This document shows, in pieces, positions 42,210 to 53,148 of a DNA stretch of 64,000 nt. The translations under genes were made by a program, and so were the position numbers. The first letter of the stretch is position 1; each line of letters opens with the position of its first letter. The stretch comes from Liopterus haemorrhoidalis (lineage: Eukaryota > Arthropoda > Insecta > Coleoptera > Dytiscidae), in NCBI GenBank assembly GCA_963971575.1, contig OZ020625.1, positions 310,001 through 374,000 of the forward strand, in the 5' to 3' direction. The notes below the pieces were generated by a model that saw only the letters and a list, made by a program, of their open reading frames with translations, made no database searches and had not been told where the DNA came from.

Positions 42210-42790
42210 GTCTATATCCTTGTTTCTGGCTTTTATGTTATCCGACACATCACTGGTATTTGAAAGGCCATATCTCAAAATTGAAAAAAGATATTAAAAA
42301 ACGGTTGGCACCATTCAATTTATTTTGTTTTTGTTGTATACTGACCAAATTTTCAATTTTCTACTATGTTTAGGAAGGGCACAATTGGAATTTGAAATAT
42401 TCAATTCTTTATTTTCATTTGAAATTTTTCACGTGCCTGTCTTGTTTCTGTTTTATTATTATTTTTTAATTGGTTCGTACGCCTTCCATGATTGCTGTTT
42501 TTTTTTTCGTAACCAATTAGTCTTAATAATTTAATAGGCAGTGTTTAGCAATCAATTATATATCGGGAGGGTGAAAATGTACAGAGTAGATCACAAAGAG
42601 AATTATTTGACTAACGGGCAGTAAATGTTTGAAATAATTAAACGGGCGACTGGACTAGGCTTCAGTACAGACCACAACACAGCGCCCTGGGGTGGGGCGG
42701 CCTTACCCACATATCAAACAGATGAACCACACAGTGGCGCGCTTACCACTACCACCAACAAAAATTATTTAACCGAAAAGGAATAATATT
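42210..42790. other. Mixed stretch with one diverged 185-bp unit
   Basis: 42255-42340 is the diverged repeat unit (CCATATCTCAAAATTGAAAA, GTTGGCACCATTCAATTTAT). The remainder has no recognised feature. The frame at 42325-42534 is low-complexity. Confidence 0.35.
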
Positions 42791-42799
42791 TCATCATGC

Positions 42800-42905
42800 T
42801 GTTGCATTTACTCAGCAAAACATATCCGCGAAAAATATCAGGACTTAAACTGGGATATTATTCCACATCCACCGTATTCACCCGATCTCGCGCCATCAAA
42901 TTTTT
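42800..42905 (+). pseudogene. mariner catalytic fragment
   Basis: After a one-base shift, the text AACTGGGATATTATTCCACA + TCCACCGTATTCACCC encodes [18 protein letters not shown], the region around the third catalytic Asp of mariner transposases, with Asp replaced by Asn. The preceding codons (SKTYPRKISGLKL) fit the segment just upstream. No TIR found. Confidence 0.65.
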
Positions 42906-43029
42906 AGGGATTTATAAGTATGACCAAAAAACCCTTATATTATCTGTCTCATTTTGTAATACGGAACTAACAGGAAAAGTTTATTTTTTATGTTGTATAT
43001 TGACAATACATTTATAATATTATCATAGT

Positions 43030-43115
43030 ATTGGTTCACACGGATACGCCAAAGTCTGTTTACACCACAACAGTCACCAAAGTAACCAGATCTAGTTTCG
43101 TATTACAAATTGAGA
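43030..43115 (-). repeat. Fragment of the 295-bp TA MITE
   Basis: CACCAAAGTAACCAGATCTAG and the following CGTATTACAAATTGAGAC resemble the right end of the MITE at 48296-48590. Confidence 0.4.
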
Positions 43116-43149
43116 CAAATTTTACCGTCATTTTGTCGTCTGTCTGTCT

Positions 43150-44110
43150 GTCTGTCTGTATCTCTGCTCAGTAAAAATTGTAGCCAAACGGCTAAACCTA
43201 GAGAGTTGAAATTTGGCATGCTTATACAACTCTTTGGCCCACATATAGGAAAAATACTAAAACTTCTAAAAAACATATCCCCCTAAAAATATAAACAAAT
43301 ATGTGCTCATCGAAAAAAAAAAAATTTTTTTTAAATTCTGAGTAGGGTATCAAATGAAAGCCCTTAGTACGTGGATTAATGACCAAAATTTTATCTTTGC
43401 AAAATAAATTATTTTGATGCGATTTTTGCCAAAATTGTCCCACACCCTGTAGCCCAGATGGTTTAAACTAAAAATCTGAAAAAATTCTAAGTAATGTACA
43501 TTGGTGTGAACCGGAATAGTACAACAGGAATTTTTACTCAGTTTATGTTTTTGGAAAAAAAAACATTTTTTGTGATTTTTGGCTAATAATATACACAAGT
43601 TATAGCCTTGTAACACGCTACACTGGAACGCATGCTGGTGTAGTGGTTTTTGACGCTGGTTTTTCACCCAAGTAACTCGATCCGAAAGGAATCAAACCCT
43701 GCGAAACAATATTATTTTTTGTTTTTTTTTTTTAAATTTTTATATTGTTTAAATTATTTTTTCAAAATTCTAGTTATATTTTAGCAAATGTTGCATTTAA
43801 TTTTTAAAAGCGTAAATTTAATAACCAGTGGAAATTGTTTAAATTATAATTTAATTCTGTTTCAATGTACACGAAATCAGAGGGGCGGAACTTATAACAA
43901 CCAATGGAAGCCATAGGCGCAATTCTTAATGAACCTTGCTATATAAAAAAAAACTGCACATATTTAGAAACCTAAATAATGGTATTAGGCGTTCGAATTA
44001 AAATTAACAAAAAAAATATGTTAATATAAAATTTGTTTTCGCATCCAAAATAATCATCATTCACTTACTAAATACCTGCGAAACCCTGAAATGTGTGAAA
44101 ATTCACACTT
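43150..44110 (-). repeat. About 950-bp dispersed repeat (family 3), copy 2
   Basis: Inverted match to 8640-9600: the (GTCT)n start, CCTAGAGAGTTGAAATTTGG, AAACCATCTGGGCTACAGG in complement, TAAATTTAATAACCAGTGGA and the terminal hairpin word TGTGAAAATTCACACTTCA. Around 43625-43700 a tRNA-like forward stretch (TGGTGTAGTGGTTTTTGACG ... GGAATCAAACCCTGCG) sits where copy 1 has a different tRNA-like stretch. Confidence 0.65.
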
Positions 44111-44114
44111 CACA

Positions 44115-45010
44115 TCATTTTTTTGCACTATTTTTCAACCCTCTCTCGAATTCCAGCCAATTATTGAATCACCCAGGTTCAATAATATTGAGATTCTTCC
44201 ATTTTTTCTCTCTCCATAGTTTCTGTATTATTTTAATTTCTTTTTTTGGTAGACCATTTTAGTCCCCCCCCTCCGACATACTTACGAAACCCTATAAGGT
44301 TACTAAACATCTAAATTGTGTTTCCGAATTAGTAAGTTTGTTGGTAACTGGTTTTTATTAGATTTTTTAGTGTGTATCAGTGTTGAAGCAGATCTGTACG
44401 TGCTATCAGTTCATGACCTGCCCTAACAAGGGTTCAATGGTATTTGAAGGGCCGGGAGTGTCCTGATAGGGCACTTGACTCGATAAAAACATGCTTACAA
44501 CATACATTTTATACGTAGTATTCCAGTGTTTCAACTGCTTCGTTAATGAATTTACGTATAATATTGTTCGCTATATTTAGTTAAGTCAACAATAGCTTGT
44601 TAGGAGTTGGTCGGGGACGGCTTGGGGGTGGCTTGGGGGTGGCGAGAGGCGGCAGACAGCCCCATTTGTACGTCACTGTAATATAATTACATGCAATTAG
44701 ATTATGGCAGTGATAGCGCCCCGAATATGGTCGAGAGAATTCGAAAATCATTATTGTTATTATGCTGTACCCTCCACCTTCGTGAGAGCAACTTCGCAAG
44801 ACTCCAACTATACTATACTACTACTTAGCACTTGGAGCTCCTTATTAGCCCTTAACACACAAACTAAAATTACACCGCACAATTATAAACAGGCATTTTA
44901 GTACATGTTTAAAACTCAATTAAGGTCTTACTAAAAATGTTCTCAAACTAAAAATTGTCACCCTGTATAAATAGAGTATGAAAAATTTAATGCCGTCAAC
45001 TGATTTTTTA
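44115..45010. other. Unique-looking stretch, no supported gene
   Basis: 44590-44665 is G-rich (GGCTTGGGGGTGGCTTGGGGGTGGC-type doublet). No recognised coding domain. Confidence 0.3.
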
Positions 45011-45012
45011 TA

Positions 45013-46398
45013 CCGTGAATATATTTTTTAATGCAACATGTACTATGTCATTACCATGGATACAGTTTTTGACAGCAATGTAAATCGTGTTCATTTTCAT
45101 TTGCAACATAGACAATTAGTGTGTATACTTTTACTCATTGCTGATTTAAAAATTAATTAACATGTATACAGATAAAGAAAAAATAATGATAGTAACTTGG
45201 TATAACTCCCAAATGAGTTTAAGAGAAGTTTCTGCTGTATTTAGTGCAACTTATCCAGATCGGCCAATACCAAATCCCTCTACAATTTCAAGACTAGTTA
45301 ATAAATTTCATCGCGAAGGATCTCTTAAGTCAAAACATAATAAAAAAAGAACAACATCCCACGTGCTTACAGAAGAGAAGCAGTTGGAAATATTATAACA
45401 AGTGGAAGAAAACAATCAAAATACTTTAAGATCAATTGCAAAAACCGTTGGTGTCAGTATTGGATCTGTTTTTAACTTCTTAAAATAAGTTTCGATCATA
45501 CAAATTTCAAAATCATCAAGAATTGTTAGAAAGGGTCGCAGGAGTACGTCTGTATTTTTGTTTTGAAATGTTTGAAAAAATTCCGACCCAACAATGCTTC
45601 AAAGAATTTTATTTACTGACGAAGCAACGTTTACTCTAAATGGTGAAGTGCACAGACAATATTTTAGGTACTGGAGTCGAGAAAATTTACCTTTGTTTCA
45701 TTTCTCCCGAACTCAAAGGCCGCAAAAATTAAATGTTTGGGCAGGGATAATAGGAACCAATATTATAGGGCTTTTTTTACTGACGGTAACCTTAATCCTG
45801 CAAAATATCTAGCCCTTTTGCAAAACCAAATATTATCTGCATTGCGAAACCTGAATATTAATGGACAAGTATGGTTTCAACATGATGGCGCACAAGTCCA
45901 ATATTCTAGAATAGTTAAAGAATATTTACATAGAACTTTCCCAAATGGATTGGAAGAGGAGGGTCGATGAATTGGCCAGCGAGATCTCCGGATTTGGCAC
46001 CCAATGATTTTTTTTATTGGGGATATTTAAAGGCCAAAGTATATAATGGAGAACTTAGGGATGTTGCTGAACTGCAAGACAAAATTGTTCAAGCATCCAA
46101 CAATATACCTCAAGTGCAATTGCTGATTGTTTTGAATCATTTTTATAATCGCTTAACATTTTGTATGCAAGTAAACGGAGAAACTTTTGAACATTTATTA
46201 TAAGTTTTTATTAGTTATTTATTTATTATTATTATTTATTTATTTTTTTTATTTGAATTTTCAATAAAACATTTATTTTGCTAGTAAATATGGTTTTTTC
46301 TATGTTGCAAATGAAAATGAACAAGATTTATATTGCTGTCAAAAACTGTGTCCATGGTAATGACATAGTACATGTTGCATTAAAAAATAAATACACTG
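45013..46398 (+). mobile_element. Long-TIR Tc1/mariner element, copy 2 (complete ends)
   Basis: TIRs of roughly 95 bp run from CCGTGAATATATTTTTTAAT through ATGCAACATGTACTATGTCA and TTTCATTTGCAACATAG, matched in inverted form at 46304-46398, with TA at 45011-45012 and 46399-46400. The length is 1386 bp. It supplies the reference for copy 1 and the likely parent for the MITE at 4959-5732. Confidence 0.9.
45162..46203 (+). pseudogene. DDE transposase pseudogene of the long-TIR family, copy 2
   Basis: It starts MYTDKEKIMIVTWYNSQMSL, a helix-turn-helix with a second helix-turn-helix-like part (LRSIAKTVGVSIGSVFNFLK). There is a stop at 45396-45398 and another after NFLK. The catalytic part reads [16 protein letters not shown] (first Asp, about 45617), FQHDGAQVQYSRIV (second, about 45882) and NWPARSPDLAPNDFFYWGYL (third, about 46005). 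About 40 residues separate the second and third Asp, depending on how the 45968 frame break is resolved. The C-terminus is QVNGETFEHLL. Confidence 0.85.
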
Positions 46399-46575
46399 TA
46401 TCTTTATTCAGTTTTGAGATATGCCCTCCTTAATAGTATCAAAAAATTATTTTTTTGGAACGAACTTATGTTTTTGAAAATTATTCCTGCCTCTAGAAAA
46501 AAAGATCAAGTCCCCAAAATTTGCTCATTTAGCAAAAAGCTATGTTAATTCTAATAATTTAGTCGGGGCGGGGGG

Positions 46576-46638
46576 GAATGTATTTTATACAAGTATTTTG
46601 TGATGGCGGTCGGTCCTGTGGTGGCCACAGATGATTTT
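46576..46638 (+). mobile_element. Helentron-like element, 3' end fragment
   Basis: GAATGTATTTTATACAAGTA, TGTGATGGCGGTCGGTCCTG, the hairpin and ATGA before a T-run. It is preceded by an unrelated G-run. Confidence 0.7.
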
Positions 46639-46649
46639 TTTGTTATTAA

Positions 46650-46828
46650 AATATGTAAAAATGTTATTTTTGACATAAGTCATTCGTTTCCATGGTTTCA
46701 TTGTTGGAATTTTAAATTTGACATTCCAACGTGAAAAATGAAATAACCCAAGCAAGATCCCTTCTCGTGATAACCTAAAAGAACGAAATTCCCATTTAAT
46801 TCTACCTAATCGTTTGGAATAGCTTTTG
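46650..46828 (+). mobile_element. Right half of the CAGTCTGTTCC MITE
   Basis: It matches the right half of the complete element at 46834-47241 (TTCGTTTCCATGGTTTCATT, AATAACCCAAGCAAG, TCTACCTAATCGTTTGGAAT). It lies head-to-tail with that copy, separated by a few bases. Confidence 0.75.
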
Positions 46829-46833
46829 TAGTA

Positions 46834-47241
46834 AAGTCTGTTCCAAACGGTTAGGCGGAACTAGATTTTGCAATCTAGTTACTTTCATCGTTTAAATCGT
46901 GCTTTTCGGCAATTTTGTTTAAGCTTTGTAAATCATACTTACAATAAACATTTTTTGGTTAAGGTTAATATCATTTTAAAATGTCATTTTCTTTATATTT
47001 TGATTTTTTGTGTCATTCTTCATACAAATTTCCCATTTATTTAGTTTTTTGTCACTAAAATATGTAAAAAAAAAATTTAATTTTGAAATATGTCATTCGT
47101 TTCCATGGTTTCATTGTTGGAATTTTAAATTTTGACATTTCAACGTGAAAAATGAAATAACCCAAGCAAGGTCCCTTCTCGTGACAACCTAAAAGAACGA
47201 AATTCCTATTTAGTTCCGCCTAACCGTTTGGAACAGACTTT
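46834..47241 (+). mobile_element. TA MITE with CAGTCTGTTCCAAACGG ends, copy 1
   Basis: The ends AAGTCTGTTCCAAACGGTTA and complement are inverted over about 27 bp. The interior is the same as the copy in the receptor intron at 54359-54764. No ORF. Confidence 0.82.
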
Positions 47242-47244
47242 TAA

Positions 47245-47600
47245 AATAAGACGCCCATGAAATAAGACGCTGATTTTTGTTAAAGATTTCTTAAGTAGTA
47301 GAAATCGTCTCCATTTTCCAGCATTGATATAAAAGATACGTTGATTAACCCGGCTCTTAGAACAAGTTATAAGTCTGAACAGTGCCCTAGGGAACATTTT
47401 TATAACTTTGTTATATTACTCAATATTACTTTGTGTCGTGGTTGAAAAAAATACAATGTTTATTCAACAAAATAACACAATTTTCAAAACTTCCCTCATT
47501 AAACTTTCAAATCTTAAACTTTCATCATTTATTATACAACTTGAACTTATAGCAAAGATATACAAGTGACCAAAGTATATATAAATATATTTTTATAAGG
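47245..47600. other. No gene seen
   Basis: AT-rich sequence with no shared repeat recognised. Confidence 0.3.
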
Positions 47601-47604
47601 TCTA

Positions 47605-48205
47605 ATACCCTTTTCACACTAGATCTTTAAGACGAGTGAACTTTAAGTTCACCGATGTTTAAGATCGGTATGCTTTCACACTTGATGTTTAAATCTCCGG
47701 TGCTGTCATCAGCTACAGTAATTTTGTCCTTAAGTTACCGTCATGACATTACCAGTTTTGAACTGTCTGCGCAGACGCACATTTTGAATTATTATAAACA
47801 AATATGGATATTTCATTTCATTCTACAATAAAGACACTACAATAAAGAATATATTACACCTGTATTAACATGTAAGTCGATACATTTTATCTCAATTATT
47901 GTAGCTCTGTATTTTATTAAACACATTATTAAAATAAATAATTTTATTATAACAATAAGTATAAACTTCTTATAACGTCGATATAATACAGTATTCTTGT
48001 TTATGATAATATAAAATGTTGAAAGCACAAATTCAAGGAGTATTTTTTTATAATAGAAATTAAGTTGGCAATGTGGACGATGTTTAAGACGCAGATCTCT
48101 GTCTTAAACATCGCTTGTATTTAGACGAGGCCATACGGTTTCACATTAGCGTTTAAAGATACATTCACTTTAACATCCGATCTTAAACATGTTTTATCTA
48201 CGCCA
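47605..48205. mobile_element. Possible non-autonomous TIR element
   Basis: Words such as TTTCACAC and GTTTAAGATCGGT occur near the left (47615-47690) and in inverted form near the right (48130-48195). GATGTTTAAGAC-type words also recur. Boundaries and target duplication are unclear. Confidence 0.4.
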
Positions 48206-48295
48206 AGAATGTAAATAAAAGTCTAAATATGTAAATAATAACAAAATATACGAAAAAAATAAAATAATATAAATAATATATATTTCCAATGTATA

Positions 48296-48590
48296 AGCTG
48301 TTCACTTTTGTAAGAACAAACTAAGAGGGAATTTTGTTTTCAATAGTTTGCACCTTTGAAACTGTGTGTCATGTTGGTATTAAAAAATGTCACTTTTTTT
48401 AAAATATCGATCCATTTGACATATGTCATATTGAAAAATGATATCTTAATTATAATGATCATAACCTTATCAACCTAAAGTCGGTTTTACAGCGTAAGGA
48501 ATATTTTTAATTGACATTTAAAGCCAGTAACACACCATAAAAGTAACCAAAATAACCAGATCTAGTGTGTTCTTACAAAAGTGAACAGCT
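48296..48590. mobile_element. TA MITE, 295 bp
   Basis: AGCTGTTCACTTTTGTAAGA + ACA on the left and TGTTCTTACAAAAGTGAACA + GCT on the right are perfectly inverted, with TA outside. Remnants at 972-1235 and 43030-43115 share its interior. Confidence 0.88.
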
Positions 48591-48599
48591 TATACGATA

Positions 48600-49100
48600 C
48601 TGAACATCTGTCAACTTGGACTAAAAATAATATTTTAACAGTGTAATAGGGATGACGTTTTAAACCAATCCGCAACAAGGACAAACAGCTCCTATCTTCT
48701 TACACACATTTTTCTAAGGTGACAGAACATAGGTTTTCAAAAATAAATAAAGTGGTGCACTCTGTGACATTTATACAAACTAATGCAGCCGGTATAATAA
48801 GTTACTTTAAATATTATGTTGGTAAATTAGATGTTTATAAATTTTATTTGTGTATAGTCCTTTATATTATAGATGTCCGTGACTGTTGAATTATCAGTGA
48901 CATCTAGTGAGCATAACTGCAACTATTATTATCTAAGTTTATTGCTATTCGCTGACAATCCATTCTATCTTGCAACTTTGGTATCAGGAGTGCATAGGTC
49001 TCAAGAGGTAATACTCAATGTATGTTGTACTATATACAGCGGTGCAATGGTGGTTGCGGAAACGCAAGGGGTTGGGATCCGAACAAGCTTATTAGGTATA
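48600..49100. other. No supported gene
   Basis: The 76-codon frame at 48873-49103 does not resemble a receptor N-terminus and has no signal-peptide or glycosylation pattern that would support it as the missing first exon. Confidence 0.3.
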
Positions 49101-49127
49101 TAGTCGGATTGCTGATAGGTGACTGTT
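49101..49127 (+). mobile_element. Solo terminal repeat of the 19161-19690 family
   Basis: TAGTCGGATTGCTGATAGGT + GACTGTT, identical to the TIR of that element, then direct fusion to the GT-core repeat. Confidence 0.8.
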
Positions 49128-49546
49128 TTATGGTCCAGGGAATCAAAAAAACCTATTTTCGAAGTGCCGTCCTTGTGTGTGTGTCTGCGTGTGTGTGTGT
49201 GTGTGTGTCTGTGTGTGTGTATACACGATAACTCAAGAACGGTTTAACTTAGAGAGTTCGTTCTGGTACTAAAAAATTCTGTTAATTGGAAAGAACCCTA
49301 TTGTTTTTTATGCAAATCCAAAACCGGAAACAAAAGTTATTAAACTTTAAAATTTAAAAAAATTCGTAACTAGTAAACCAAGCCTTGGACAAAAATTTGT
49401 ATAGAACATAATTTGATGTATTTTTGAAGATTTACGTAAAACTTTTTTAAATTAAAAAAAAAAATATTTATTTTTTTTATTGTTATTATTTTTTTTATGG
49501 GAGGGCAAGTCTAGCGGAGGTCTCCCTTCGCCACTGGTTTTATACG
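49128..49546 (+). repeat. Dispersed repeat with a GT-rich core, copy 2
   Basis: Same order as 6690-7113: TTATGGTCCAGGGAATC, (GT)n at 49174-49220, CACGATAACTCAAGAACGG, GGGAGGGCAAGTCTAGCGGA and TTCGCCACTGGTTTTAT. Confidence 0.75.
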
Positions 49547-49625
49547 GGATCCTGGGAGAACGGGACAGTTTAAGAAGCCCTACTATAGATGCATCAAAAA
49601 TATTAATAAACTCTTTTGGTTTCAG

Positions 49626-49869
49626 GAAACGTTTTTGTGATAGCTGCGATTCTTCTTGAGAGAAATCTCCAGAACGTTGCGAATTATTTGATCCTGTCTT
49701 TGGCGGTGGCAGACCTGCTGGTGGCGTGCCTGGTGATGCCCCTGGGGGCCGTGTACGAGGTGTCTCAGGAGTGGAGCCTAGGCCCCGAACTGTGCGACAT
49801 GTGGACCTCCAGCGATGTCCTATGCTGCACAGCTAGTATCCTACATCTTGTAGCCATCGCAACGGACAG
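49626..49869 (+). CDS. 5-HT1: 5-HT1-like receptor, exon with TM1-TM3
   Basis: Part of a class A serotonin receptor, a plasma-membrane GPCR; family members of the 5-HT1 type couple to Gi/o. The acceptor TTTTGGTTTCAG precedes 49626, the donor is CAG|GTAACT, and the exon begins in phase 1. It encodes the GN-x-x-V core of TM1, the first intracellular turn ([14 protein letters not shown]), TM2 with the conserved LAVADLL Asp, the extracellular loop with Trp, the TM3 Cys (ELCDMW) and the amine-binding Asp in [21 protein letters not shown]. It stops inside the DRY codon triplet. The N-terminal exon(s) with the start codon were not found in the window. Which 5-HT1 paralogue it is cannot be fixed without alignment. 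Confidence 0.92.
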
Positions 49870-49892
49870 GTAACTGACAAGTATATATTTAA

Positions 49893-50718
49893 AAAATAAG
49901 CTGTGGCCACCACAGGACTGACCGCCATCACAAAGTCAATGAATCATGTGCCTTATCTAGTGCAGACGTGGAACCATGGAACACCACAAATTTCTATTGT
50001 CCACACAATTCACTAAACTTTTAAATGTTTTTGTTTCCGTATCAATTATTATATTATGAATAACTGTTGTTCTTTTACGTCCTCTTTCTCTCCTTCCACT
50101 TATTTTTCCACTACAAATATCCCATTCTATACCCCTTTGGCGGAATAAATATCCGAAAAAATTTAATCGTTGTCTTTTTATTTTGCTGATGATTTGTCTT
50201 TTTGTTTTTAGCCTGTTTAATACCTTCTTCTTTTACTTTGTAGCTCCACTTTAATGTTCTTCTTAGTATCCACATTTCACAGATATTTACTGATACTATT
50301 TGCTGATTAATTGTTGCATCACAAAGTACTTGCATAAAACACATTCTAGCAGCAGAGTAGAAATAACTTGGCCTAATATTTTCTTACAGAGATATTATTT
50401 CTCATGACCATGGAAACGTTACATATAAGTATGAAAAAATTCAGGGACCTCAATTCATGGAGATCCATTGAAATCTCGAAATGTCAATTCTGCACGTGTA
50501 CACAGACAGACGAACGGACAGACAGACAGACAGACAGATAGATAGACAGACAGACAGACAGACAAACGGATGAACAGACGGACAGACAGCCCGACAGACA
50601 TCATGCTAAAAATAGTGAAAACGTTATGTAGGGACCTCACTTCGTGGAGATCCATCGAAATCTCGATGATCAAAATCGGTATGATCACAATACCTCCCTT
50701 ATATATGTTGGCGGTCAG
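49893..50718 (-). mobile_element. Helentron-like element in the first receptor intron, split by an insert
   Basis: On the minus strand the 5' end and block (50600-50715) and (GTCY)n (50500-50590) are followed by a rearranged segment in which part of the block (GAGATCCATTGAAATCTCGA, 50459-50478 on plus) is repeated. The 3' part (50318-50430) and the 3' hairpin at 49900-49935 complete it. A 380-bp insertion separates the last two parts. Confidence 0.7.
49937..50316 (-). mobile_element. 380-bp insertion with an 11-bp duplication; possible LINE tail
   Basis: CATCACAAAGT occurs at 49926-49936 and 50317-50327, once in intact Helentron-like copies, so it is a target duplication. The minus strand encodes CEMWILRRTLKWSYKV and, further on, a basic GRERGRKR-type stretch. 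These faintly resemble the C-terminal end of LINE reverse-transcriptase ORFs. No poly-A tail is visible, so the class is uncertain. Confidence 0.45.
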
Positions 50719-50721
50719 TCA

Positions 50722-50856
50722 AAATAGATACTTAAAAAAAAATTTCGTTTTATCAAAAAATATCTCAAATAAAATTTGTTAGTTATTGCTTTTATAGCAA
50801 ATTTCGTTAAATACATTTTTTCGAAATATTTTTCTGTTGTTAAATATTCGCAAAGC
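50722..50856 (-). mobile_element. Helentron-like internal fragment
   Basis: TTTCGTTTTATCAAAAAATA, AAAATTTGTTAGTTATTGCT and TTGTTAAATATTCGCAAA match the AT-rich middle of the family. It ends exactly where the truncated Mos1-like copy begins. Confidence 0.6.
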
Positions 50857-51433
50857 ATTGTCTTTTTGCCAAAGCGATTCGGTCTTGCAGTTGATGTGGA
50901 CGTTGAGCCTGGGTTGACCCATGATTTTTTGCGTTTGGGATTATCAAAATAAATCCATTTTTCATCGCCAGTAATGATACGATGCAAAAAAGACTTTCTT
51001 TTGTATCGTGCAAGCAAAATTTCACAAGTTTTTTTGTGGATTTCCATCTGCCTCTCATTCAATGCATGTGGAACCCATCTGCCGATTTTCTGGATCTTAC
51101 CCATCTCTCCTAGGCGATTGGAAACAGCTTGTTGACTAAGGCCTAACTGCTCTGCTAGTTGTTTTTGTGATTGACTATCGTCTTCCTGTAGCAATGTTTC
51201 CAATTTTGTATCTTCATATTTTTTTGGAGGTTTTCCATGTTTGTCTGTAAGATCAAAGTCACCACTTTTGAAACGCCGAAACCATCGTTCACACGTATCT
51301 TGTGATGGAGCATATTCACCATAAGCTTCTCGACGCAGTCGGTATGATTCAGCAGCAGTTTTTTTTTTTTCAAATGAAAACAAAACAGTAGTACTGTCCG
51401 CGAATGCTCTTTATTTGGAACAAAATTTGACAT
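50856..51433 (-). pseudogene. Mos1-like transposase pseudogene, copy B
   Basis: It begins MSNFVPNKEHSRTVLLFCFH, then an expanded A-run (about 51360-51372) shifts the frame. The frame continues AAESYRLRREAYGEYAPSQD through the helix-turn-helix and linker to the first catalytic Asp (TGDEKWIYFDNPK) and stops being transposase at about 50856. Second and third Asp regions are gone. Unlike copy A, it has Q-S-Q-K-Q-L at the site of copy A's stop. Confidence 0.85.
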
Positions 51434-51604
51434 TTTTAACACAGTAAAACAAAACTATATGATCACTTTTCAAATTATAACCTATACGCATTTGATACTT
51501 AATGATAACTTAACAAAACGCCATATGTGTTGAAACTTTGAACTATACACTCCGTTTGCGCGGCAAGTTTGAAAAAAATCCGCAGTTCATACTTGTAGAC
51601 CTGG
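50856..51604 (-). mobile_element. Mos1-like mariner, copy B (3' truncated)
   Basis: The right end CCAGGTCTACAAGTATGAAC (minus strand) is intact with TA at 51605. The left 40 percent is missing: homology stops in the codons for KKTMLC at about 50856. Confidence 0.85.
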
Positions 51605-52095
51605 TATATGTTGGCGGTTGATAAAAATTGTTGAGAAATTTATTTTGAATTTAATAAATTCATCTACTACATTAGTGCCTGTACAGGGAGTACAGTTACC
51701 TTGTTTACCTTTGTTTTAATCTGTAAATCTCGGTAATTCCATATAGATGTTTATAAATTAATTCATAAATAAATGGAATATCGATATCAGGACTCAATGA
51801 TTTTAGCAGGGCCCTATGTTTTCTAAGGTCACCCCCAGGTTTCATATCTTAAAAATCCTTGTGTAATATTTGAAATCCTCCGAGGGCATTGAAATATAAT
51901 CAATGAGTCCAACTCTGAGCGGATAATTCTCCCCCTGGAGACGGCCCGCGTAATCCCTTGGCTTAGACTGAACAATTTTTGTAATAGTACAAAATTGGAT
52001 TGTGCCTTTAAAAAATAATATATAAGTTTCCCGTTAGGCACTAGCAGTTGACTTTTGACCATATCTTCAGCTGAATTTAAGTGTGTTTACACATA

Positions 52096-52782
52096 CGAGG
52101 TAAATTAAATAACCGGACTGATTTAAAAAAAAAATATTCGAATAGAATTACAATTCAGTATTGTCTCCCTTAAAATAACTTCCTTGGGAAGCCACACAGC
52201 GCTGAAGACGGTTCTTCCAATCCTCATAGCAGTGCTGGAACTCGGATACTGGAATAGCTTTCAGCTGGTCGATTACGGACTTTTGAATGTTTTCGAGTGT
52301 CCCAAAATGACGTCCCTTGAGGTGATTTTTCAATCTTGGAATGAGGAAAAAGTCACAAGGACTCAAGTCAGGCGAATAAGGAGGCTGAGGAGCCACAGGA
52401 ATGTTTTTACTGGCCAAAAATTTATTGAAATTTTTGTGTGATCAATCTCAACCCCAATTCATTGGTCAAAATCTGATGAACGGTAGTGTGAGTCAAATTC
52501 AACTTTTCCCCGATCATTCTGACTGTCAACCGACGATCTGAACGCACAAGATTCCGAATTTTGTTGACATTTTTATCGGTTCTTGAAGATGAAGGCCTTC
52601 CGCTGCATGATTCATCTTCAATCAACTCTCTTCCTTCTGAAAATACCTTAAACCACCAAAAAATCTGGGTCCTTGACAAAACACTGTCTCCGTAGCCCTG
52701 CTGAAGTTTTGTAAAAGTTTCCGATGCACTGTGCCCAAAGTCTGAAGCAAAACCTGATAGCACACCGTTAATCGAAATGGAA
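52096..52782 (-). mobile_element. Internally deleted mariner, copy 2
   Basis: The left end CGAGGTAAATTAAATAACCG next to TA is the 3' TIR. The other end is cut at about 52782, where a Helentron-like fragment starts. It shares the deletion junction with 34890-36316. Confidence 0.85.
52148..52763 (-). pseudogene. mariner transposase remnant, copy 2 of the deleted family
   Basis: The minus-strand frame LSGFASDFGHSASETFTKLQ, LSRTQIFWWFKVFSEGRELI, SGRPSSSRTDKNVNKIRNLV, MIGEKLNLTHTTVHQILTNE and LGLRLITQKFQ ends in a stop. The next frame starts at the junction with KNIPVAPQPPYSPDLSPCDF and FLIPRLKNHLKGRHFGTL and runs to KGDNTEL. The middle of the catalytic domain is deleted. Confidence 0.85.
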
Positions 52783-52787
52783 TATTC

Positions 52788-53129
52788 GCAAAAATCTTAA
52801 AATCGACACGAGTAAACTCCAATTTTTAGTCTACTGATTTTTACCAAAAGTTGTCATCAACTCGTGCCATTGATGTCAAAAGTTTAAATATGAAGTTTCA
52901 TAAAAATCCTTTCAGCCGAATTTGCTCTGCACGTGTACACAGACAGACGGACGGACAAACAAACAGAGAGACAGACAGACAGACAGACGGACAGACAGAC
53001 TGACAGACATCATGCTAAAAATAGTCAAAACGTTATGTCGGGACCTCAGTTCGTGGAGATCCATTGAAATCTCGAAATGTCAAAATCGGTATGATCACAA
53101 TACCTCCCTTATATATGTTTGCGGTCGGT
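52788..53129 (-). mobile_element. Helentron-like element, 5' portion
   Basis: ACCGACCGCAAACATATATA, block, (GTCY)n (52940-53008), GTGTACACGTGCAGAGCAAA, an insertion-bearing TTGATGACAACTTTTGGTAA and CGATTTTAAGATTTTTGCGA. Truncated at the mariner. Confidence 0.78.
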
Positions 53130-53148
53130 AAAAAAGTATATTAAAAAA

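Noticed and set aside
44581..44799. 72-codon minus frame with a Pro-rich end
   Set aside because: It arises from a G-rich doublet and has no recognisable domain.
48873..49103. Candidate first exon of the receptor
   Set aside because: No N-glycosylation motif pattern or start of TM1, no suitable phase-1 donor identified, and the frame ends in repeat sequence.
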